From: Tetrastigma voinierianum
Taxonomy: Eukaryota; Streptophyta; Magnoliopsida; Vitales; Vitaceae
Reading direction: 5' to 3'
DNA: 64,000 nucleotides
NCBI GenBank assembly: GCA_016808115.1
Contig: JAEQBH010002183.1
Location: 522,563-586,562 of the forward strand
The notes below the pieces were generated by a model. That model ran no database searches. It worked only from the letters and a program-made list of their open reading frames with translations, and was not told where the DNA came from. A program made the position numbers and the translations under genes. Shown here piece after piece: positions 56,347-64,000 of this stretch. The first letter of the stretch is position 1; every line of letters begins with the position of its first letter.

Positions 56347-57980
56347 TGCGCCAGAGTTAGATAATTTTTAAAATCTCATACGATTCCTAAAATTAGATGG
56401 CCTTTAAATTCTTCATATTTTTAAGAACTAAAAAGTTAAAAAAATATGATTGCTTCTAAAATAATATAAATTATTATGAACTAAAGATATAATCGCTTTC
56501 AAAAAATATATCAAAATCATAATCATATACAAATATGATATTTTAAGAACTAAAAATATGATATATATATTTTTCAGAATCATAATTTTATTCAAATACA
56601 CCTTATTGTCTTATTCAAAATATAAATCAAAATCAAAATTATAATGACACACTCACTCTAAATGTGAGATAAATATATGGTCTTCTAAGATTTTCTATCC
56701 ACCATCCATAGAGGAAGAACAATTGAGGGAGTAAGCATAAAGTTATAATCCGCTTTAATCATCCTTCATCTTATCCTGTACCCAAGAAAATTTCTTATTC
56801 TTAATTCATTATCGTGTTTTTTTATTGTTTTCTCTTCTCAATCCATTATCAACGTAGATCATTCTGTGATAACCCGATATCTATTCATTATCAGGCAAAG
56901 TTCTTTGTATATAATAGAATTTTTTTAAGGTAAATGTTTAACTCGATATCTGTTCGTATTGTAGTAATTTAAATAATATGATTTTTAAAATTTACTTTAA
57001 TTCTTAAAATCATGTATGCATATTGCAATTGGTGAAATAAAGCATGATTTTTTTATTCGAATTATAGTTTTTGATTGTTCCTAAAATCACATATGTATTG
57101 TTTTTTGTTTGAATTGTTTGCAAGTATATGAATAAAAATAATATTTTTACATCAAGTATGTTAATGTTAAATCACATTAACACATCTTGTATTTCTATAA
57201 ATTGATAAATGCCTCTTTTTAAATTTAGGAAATTTTGAAATTTGATAAATTAGGGAATTTTGATTATTTAAATAAGGAAAAAAAAAGAGGAATTTGTAAT
57301 TTTGAAATTAAAGAAAACTTCTTATTTCTTATTTATTAAAAATAAAAGAAATTAGAAGTGATGATTGGAATTAGAAAATTTGAGAGATAATAAATATAAA
57401 AATAAATAAATTAAATTTTTATTTTTTAAATGTCTAGATGAAAATCTAAAATAAAAAGAAGTTATGAAAATTTATTTATTCAAAACCTACATGTTTCAGA
57501 TTTGGACAAATTACTGCATATAGATATTTTACTTATTTGTTTTTTATAAAAATATTAGTTATTAGTTATATTTAAGTTTATAAAAGTCTATTAACATTTA
57601 TAAAAGTCCTAAAAGTCTTACTCATCAATATCTACAAAATTCACAAAGTCTAGTGTGTCTTTAAAATAAAAGTCTATAAAAATCCTCCATATATTTACAA
57701 ACTTTATAAAATCTAACAATAGATCTACAAAATTATGTCAAATTCTATAAAAGTATTTTAAAATAAAAGTCTATAAAATCCCCTCCATATATTTACATGT
57801 CCTTTATAAAAGTCTATCATTATCTACAAAATTATGTCAAATTCTATAAAAGTCTATGAAAGTCATCCATACATTTACAAACTCTACAAAAATCTATAAA
57901 AATCTATCAAACTCTATAAAAGTCATCATCTTAAAAAAGTCTATAAATGTCATTAAAAGTCTCAATCCAATACACCCCCC
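56347..57980. other. F1 body, right part
   Basis: AT-rich, non-coding, collinear with 58,390-59,918 of F2: both share CTCATACGATTCCTAAA, GATCTATTCATTATCAGGCAAAGT-like sequence and CATGTATGCATATTGCA. Many homopolymer and short-repeat runs. No gene. Confidence 0.8.
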
Positions 57981-59918
57981 AGGCCCCCCTTAATGACTTT
58001 CATCGAATTACAAACTTTATAAAAATCATTGGATTACGATATTTGGGGTAAAAACCCTCTATAAAAGCTGGGCCAGATTTGACAAGACTTTTAAAATGTC
58101 TATAAAAGTCATAGTGTATTCGACAAGACTTTAAGTACTTTGTGTCATATAAGTCACACAGATTTGATTTGCACTTTTATGTGACTCTAAAAGTATACCG
58201 TATTGAAAAAGTCATTGACTTTCATAGACATTAGACTTTTAATTATTTTTAATTACTTTTAATGAATTTTATAGTATGAATATAAATACTCACCCTTTAA
58301 AATTCTTCGCTTTTCCTAAGATTTGGAAACTACCTTTTATTCGAGCCGAGTAAAGTCAATAATCGATTTTTGAGATGATGGTTTAACCCTTATGAGTTAG
58401 ATACTTTTAAAACTCATACGATTCCTAAATTAAATAATTTAATTCTTCATTTTAAGGTTCAAAAGTTTAAAAATATGATTGTTCCTAAAATCACATACTA
58501 TTATATATAAATCCGATATTTTAAGAACTTTAAAATATCATAATTGTTTTCAAAAATATATCAAAATCAAAATTGTATACAAATACGACATTTTAAAACT
58601 AAAATATGATATATTTTTCATAATCATAATTTTATTCAAATAAGCCTTCTTGTCTCATTCAAAATATAAATCAAAATCAAAATTATAATGACATATCACA
58701 CACAAATATATATAAATATATGGTTCTTCACGATTTTCATTCACCATCCATGAAGGAAGAACAGTTGATGGAGAAGACAAAATTATATCCGTTTTCTAAT
58801 CATCCCATCATATCTTACCTAGCAAAAAATTTTCTTCTTAATTCATTATCAAAGTTTTTACTGTTTTTCTTCTTCGATTCATTACGCAGGTAGATCTATT
58901 CGTATAACTTATGATCTATTCATTATCAGGCAAAGTCATTTATATATAATATAATTTTTTTTAAGGTAAAGGTTTAACTCGAGATCTATTCGTATTGTAG
59001 TAATTTGATTAATCTGATTTTTAAAATTTACTAATTTTTAAAATCATGTATGCATATTGCAGTTGGTGAAATAAAATATATTCTTTTTATTCGACTATGT
59101 TCTCGATTGTTCCTAAAATCACATATGTATTGTTTTTGTTTCTGAAGGTTTTTAAATATGTGAATAAAATAATTTTTTTACATTGTTAATGTTAATGTTA
59201 ATTCATCAAATACATATTTGTATTTATAAATTACATAGATTTTGGGAAATTAGGAAATTTTGAAATTTGATAAATAGATTTTTTTATTATTATTATTATT
59301 TAAATAAGGATAAAAGGAGGAATTTGTAATTCCTTAAACAAAAAAAACTCTTAGAAGTGATGAGGGAATTAGAAAATTTCAGATGAAATAAAAATATATA
59401 AATAATAAATAAAATTTGTATTTTTAAATGTCTAGATGAAAAATTTATGAAAACTGGAATAAAAGAAATTATGAAAATTTATTTAGTTCAAACCTATTTT
59501 AAATAATGTTGTTACTTTTTTAGGCAAATTATAATTATGTGATATTTTACTTTATTTATTTTTATTAAAATATTAGTTATTGTAGTTATTTAAGTTTATA
59601 AAGTCTCAATATTTATTAAAACTACAAAAGTTTATCAACAACTACAAAATTTTGTCAACGCCTATAAAAGTCTTTTAAAATAAAAGTTTATAAAATCATC
59701 CATATATTTACAAACTTTATAAACGTCTATCAATATCTACAAAATTCTATCAAATTCTATAAAATTATTTTAAAATAAAAGTCTATAAAAGTTATCCATA
59801 CATTTACAAACTCTATAAAAATCTATTGAAGTCTTTAAAAATCTATCAAACTTTATAAAAGTCATCATCTTAAAAAAGTTTATAACTATCATTAAAAGTT
59901 TTAATCCAATACACCCCC
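57981..59918. mobile_element. F2: second TIR element, uninterrupted, left tip missing
   Basis: Directly follows F1. Its left part (57,990-58,390) matches F1's left end from TTAATGA onward, lacking the first twenty or so bases with the TIR. Its right end AATCCAATACACCCCC is intact at 59,903-59,918. Length about 1.94 kb. It contains the pre-insertion sequence corresponding to F1 without E1. Non-coding. Confidence 0.75.
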
Positions 59919-60463
59919 TAAATGCCAAACGAATCAAAACAAAGTCGTTTCATTTGGAAAAAAAAAGGTCATTTGAATAGCTCAATTTGTTGAAAATCAA
60001 CTAGTTCATCCTCTGCTTCGATCACCTACCAACATCGATTCGCACTCCACTCCACTAACCGATTGAATCAAACCATAATGGTGACCAATCGATAATAAGG
60101 TTGACGAATCCATCCAATTTTAAAACATTAATCAATTAAAACCTTACAAGTAAACAAATGTAGTAAAAAGTACATGATCGGAGCAAATCCGATAAGATGT
60201 TCCATATAATACGCTTATTTATGATGATAACTTAAAGAAACATTTTTGATATCTAGTTAATGAAAATTCTTATTGAGAGAGAAACAAAGAGAGAAAATAA
60301 AGAAAGAAAAAGATAAAGTGCTGACATGACAAATATTCATTAGCTTGACAAATTATGCAAATATTGGATCATAGTTTACCCTAGAAATCTCGTTAAGACT
60401 AGTTAAGTTTTAAATCATTCAGTTGATCTTCCTTCCTTGTACTTAACTTTGGATAACTTATTT
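59919..60463. other. Unassigned AT-rich sequence
   Basis: About 545 bases between F2 and LTR E2. No repeat partner or gene recognised. Confidence 0.5.
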
Positions 60464-62289
60464 TGTAAAACCTGATAAAATTCTAATTTTTTGAAAAATT
60501 GTAAAATGGTAATTTTGCTCAAAATCTGAAAATTTTCTAGATCTCGAATGACGAAACGGACTTCACCGTTGGAATCATCTCGCGGAATCTAGCTACCACG
60601 TCGACTTCGTCGACCCCAAGACAATTGAATTTCACGTTTTCGAGGCAATTCCGTGTGTCCGTGTCGTATGACACTTATGAGTATATGTGATGTGACAAAG
60701 TCACCTACTACATATGCTCCATGTGACATATGTTGGGCTGATTAGTGAGATGATAGAGATGACTTGGCTTAGATTAAGTTATGTCAAAAGCCTTTAAAAT
60801 CAAATTAAAGGACAATGATGGAATTAAGTGAAAAGATTAAAAATAAAGACAAAGATCCACTCTTCTCCATTTGGTCGGAAACAAGTAGTTGAGGGGGGAG
60901 AGACTCGGTTCTTTCAGAGAGAGAAAAGCTCGCGACTCTCTCGTATTTCCCACGTTAGATCATTTGCCTCGTCAGGCCAAGAAGCAAAGTTGATCTAAGT
61001 TGCAGGGGTGCCACACAAACACCGATTTTGTGGAGTTCGATAACCCAAGAGGTATGTCTTTTCCTATTATTCTTCAGAAGAAAGCCATTTGTTCTGATTT
61101 ATGATTTGTTCAAAGCTTGATGGTTATGTTTGGCCTCAAAATATTTGGACCAAGTGAAGAAAATCCTAGAGTGGGTCAGAACAAAGGCCGAGACTCAGGT
61201 TTCACTGTTCACGTGATTTGTGTGTTATTTTTGTGTTGCTTAGGTGATTCAAAAATGAATGGCTTGAATTGTGTGAAAAAAGAAATTGTTAATGCATGAA
61301 AATTATGTGTTAACATGATGTCACAATTATATGAAATATAATTGTGTGTAAGCCATTGGAAATAAATTGTTTATTAGCCCATGTGTGCTAATTTTGATGT
61401 TATTGTTATGAATTGAATAACATGTGATTAGTATGTGAATTTGTTAATATATGCATGATTTATATATTAACATGAATTGTTTGGAATTGGCATAATGCAT
61501 TCCATATGCACCTGGGCACTCTAGAATGCTGGTAGGTGTGGAGTGCATGACAATGAAGAAATGAAAAAAATGAAAATGGTTGTGAAAAGGTATTTTCATT
61601 TCAAGGAAGATATTCAAGACTGGGCTTTAGGTTGGTCCAATACCATCTCTAGGCGGACCTTATAACTGTTTCTAGAATTACCCAGCACCACCCCGTAGGG
61701 TCAGTCTAAATAGATTTTACTCGAACTCCAGTAGTACGCTTTAGAACAAAAACCTTGTTTTGAAAACGTTGTTGTTTTCTCTCTACATTTGGGCTTTCAG
61801 TATGTGTGAGAGAGCTCAGAGGACTCGAGACATGGGATTGGGCATGTAGACATTCAAGCAGGACTTATCGCTTGAATGTATTTGGTTGTCATTACATGTG
61901 TACTGTAGTGGGAGTAACCCATGTAGGAGATTATAACTACACGGCATCGTCTTCAACTTATCGAGGATCATTATTTCAGTACAGGAGTGTTCTGGAGACG
62001 ATGCTCACTAGCCGCCTTTGAGAAGAAAGTCGACATGTGGCTTCTGGTAGATACTTTTGTATAAATACATGTATTAGAATTTAAATTTTAATATGCTCAG
62101 ATAAGAACGAAGTATTAACCCTCGAACTAGCTTAATAATATATTATTGGTTGGATGTGGTATTTTTAGTGAGTATGGATGTATGGATCAATGTGGCCAAT
62201 TTACTCATGCATGGGTTTCATGATATGAGACACAGGTATTCCGCATGTTGACTGTGGTCAACGGGACCCCTGAGATTTGGAGCGTCACA
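60464..62289 (+). repeat. Solo LTR E2 with perfect target-site duplication
   Basis: Begins TGTAAAACCTGATAAAA and ends GGAGCGTCACA. It is flanked on both sides by TATTT (60,459-60,463 and 62,290-62,294), an exact 5-bp duplication of the size made by Ty3/gypsy integrase. No internal region, so it is a solo LTR left by recombination between two LTRs. Frames 61,117-61,299 and 61,806-62,021 are LTR-internal and not recognisable proteins. Confidence 0.92.
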
Positions 62290-63082
62290 TATTTAGGTCT
62301 AACCACAACCTAAATATATGATGGTTAAAGGACAAGTTCCTAGTGTTATTAAGGACTTGCAGTTTGTCATGTATAGTTGTCACTCGCTGATGTTTATCCA
62401 TCAGCATAGTTTCCGTTTCAATAAATTTGAGTCAATTGACTAAGTTGTTAGCAATTGAATATCAATTAGCATCAAGAGCAAATTGGGAGATGATATATTT
62501 TCATGTACAAAACCATGAAGATAAGTATAGGGTTGTTAATTCCATCCTAGTCGGGAAGGCATAAGGATTTTCCTAATCATTGGTGAAGTCTCAAACAACC
62601 TAACTCTCAAAATAATGATAACATGGTCTACAACCAAAATAACATTAAAATATGTGATGAATTTGTTGCTTCATTTTTTTAAGAAGAGACAGTTGCTTCA
62701 TCATTTCAATCAAGTTGACTTTGAACAGAGTTTAACTATGATCATCAACAATATTTAAAATATATTAGAATAACTAGTAGAATATTGAGAGACTTGCAGA
62801 TGAAGGTAAGTAGTTTATTTATGAAATAATCTACTCATTTTCGAAAGAAGGTTTGACATAAACTTTATGGAGATTACATCATGGCTTGAAAACCAACTTT
62901 CTATATATATATATGTATATTAGTCTTTCAAAATATTTCAAGCATTCCTTGGAAAGTTACTAAAAGGTTCTTTCCACTGTTTTCTTTCTTCATCAGGGCT
63001 AGAAACAATCATCAATCAAAATATCAAGTAAACACTATATATCGAAAAATATCATGAATATTTAAAAAAAATTTTGATAAGA
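62290..63082. other. Unassigned AT-rich sequence
   Basis: About 790 bases with no recognisable gene or repeat partner. A small (TA)n-type run is at about 62,903-62,917. Confidence 0.5.

Positions 63083-63158
<76 letters not shown>
63083..63158. repeat. (AT)n microsatellite, about 38 units
   Basis: Uninterrupted alternating AT for about 76 bases, ending exactly at the TG of LTR E3. The antisense frame 63,024-63,263 with a long Tyr-Ile run is just this repeat translated. Length is likely polymorphic and error-prone in sequencing. Confidence 0.97.
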
Positions 63159-63161
<3 letters not shown>

Positions 63162-64000
63162 GACGCCCAAACCTGGGTGTCCGTTGATTACCCAATAACT
63201 CATGAATCTATATGTCTCGTATTCAGACCCACACACGGCAAAATAACACACGGGCCTATACATCCATACTCATAAAACAAATATCTCAACTATATTCTCA
63301 TAGTTTTCATGCTTGTTCTACAAAAAGTTTTATACATATTTACAAAAATATTCATTTAAAGCCACATCTCGGTTTTTTTTTCTCAATAGATACCTCATCG
63401 AATGTCGCTGCCCCGATAGTCTCAGACTTGGGGTGGGTTCCTACGACGGCGAAAGCAAAGCCTGCAGAGAAAATCTTCCTACAAGGGCTACCTCACCTAA
63501 AATGCATATGGCAATGGCATATATAAACAATCAATCACATTTCATACAATTATTTATACGAATAAAAAGTCTATATCATGCATTAGATGCAACCTCATGC
63601 TCACCACCGAAGTCCTAACTCGACTCCCCTCACACCCGAATGCCAAATGTGAAAATAAAACTTAGGTCACACACCCCGACCAAACCATCGAAACCCCTCC
63701 AAATTTATTTATCAAAACCGATTTTGATTCTTTCCTTTATTTTGTGGGCCACTGATTTCCTGGGCTTACACTCGAGGACGCCGCACGCCTTTTCAACATT
63801 TTCTAACTTACACGCCTGAATTCATGTCTGCAACCGTGAATAATATGTGATTCTCACCCTGGGGATCTACCCCAACTTGTTCATTTCCAAAACATGTAAT
63901 TCTATCATTTCGATCATTTACACTTGAATTCTACCTTGACTTTCATTCCATTTTTCCCGAAGTTCACGACTCTACTCAATTAACACCGATGAATAAACCT
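63159..64000 (-). repeat. LTR E3 (same family as E2), partial, runs off window
   Basis: The plus strand starts TGTGACGCCCAAACCTGGGT then GTCCGTTGATTACCC, the reverse complement of the family's LTR 3' end (GTCAACGG ... GCGTCACA in E2). TATGTCTCGTATTCAGACCC corresponds to the GATATGAGACACAG region of E2. So the LTR is on the minus strand and its start lies beyond the window. Whether it is solo or part of a full element cannot be seen. Frames 63,212-63,618 are antisense to it. Confidence 0.75.

Larger units (their letters stand above)
53287..57980. mobile_element. F1: non-autonomous TIR DNA element with LTR E1 inserted
   Basis: Starts GGGGTGTATTGGATTA (53,287) and ends with the inverted form AATCCAATACACCCC (57,964-57,978). 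The left end is a cluster of subterminal repeats; the right end carries AGTCTATAAAAGTC-type repeats in inverted sense. The body is very AT-rich and non-coding. After removing E1 (54,024-56,346) about 2.37 kb remains, collinear with F2. Superfamily not determined. No transposase seen. Confidence 0.72.

Noticed and set aside
63024..63263. Minus frame with a long Tyr-Ile repeat
   Set aside because: Translation of the (AT)n microsatellite.
1..64000. tRNA, rRNA or organelle-derived genes
   Set aside because: I saw no cloverleaf with A and B boxes and no rRNA core sequence; the tRNA-like matches are retrotransposon primer sites.

Overview
This window looks like repeat-dense, probably heterochromatic, nuclear DNA of a flowering plant. 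It contains at least five families of plant LTR retrotransposon (Tat-like, Athila-like and chromovirus-type Ty3/gypsy, plus Ty1/copia), one plant L1-type LINE and a pair of terminal-inverted-repeat DNA elements. I found no intact host gene, rRNA, tRNA or CRISPR array. Every recognisable coding stretch is a decayed transposon domain broken by stops and frameshifts. The species cannot be named from this sequence. Family assignments come from motifs recognised by eye; no search was run.

Layout. 1-about 4,150: Tat-like element A on the minus strand (RT, protease, gag, probable PBS and LTR), running off the left edge. 5,590-7,020: LINE fragment (minus) with endonuclease and ORF1 but no RT. 7,015-7,520: solo copia-type LTR. 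7,521-36,897: Tat-like element B on the plus strand, split by two insertions. B's LTR, gag, protease, RT and RNase H lie at 7,521-11,949. Its integrase resumes at 27,990-28,744 and ends at 30,671-30,973. Its long 3' UTR carries an 85-95 bp tandem array (31,930-33,440) and it ends with its second LTR. Inserted into B are a 15.8-kb Athila-like element C (11,950-27,744, minus) and chromovirus LTR G (28,745-30,638, minus).

36,942-47,202: chromovirus D (minus), nearly complete, with two LTRs of about 2.8 kb. 47,640-52,135: Ty1/copia element H (minus) with only one LTR. 53,287-59,918: two adjacent related TIR elements, F1 and F2; F1 is interrupted by solo LTR E1 (54,024-56,346) while F2 keeps the uninterrupted version. 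60,464-62,289: solo LTR E2 with a perfect 5-bp target duplication. 63,159-64,000: start of LTR E3, next to an (AT)n microsatellite.

Nothing here acts as a working system. The order of events can partly be read: B is older than C and G, which sit inside it; F1 is older than E1. The most unusual signal is a dense array of the self-complementary motif TGTCGCGACA in both C LTRs and inside C, with variants that look like CpG deamination products. Next are the tandem array in B's 3' UTR and the occupied/empty comparison F1/F2. Paired LTRs differ largely by 1-6 nt indels, so assembly quality should be checked before reading the frameshifts as biology.
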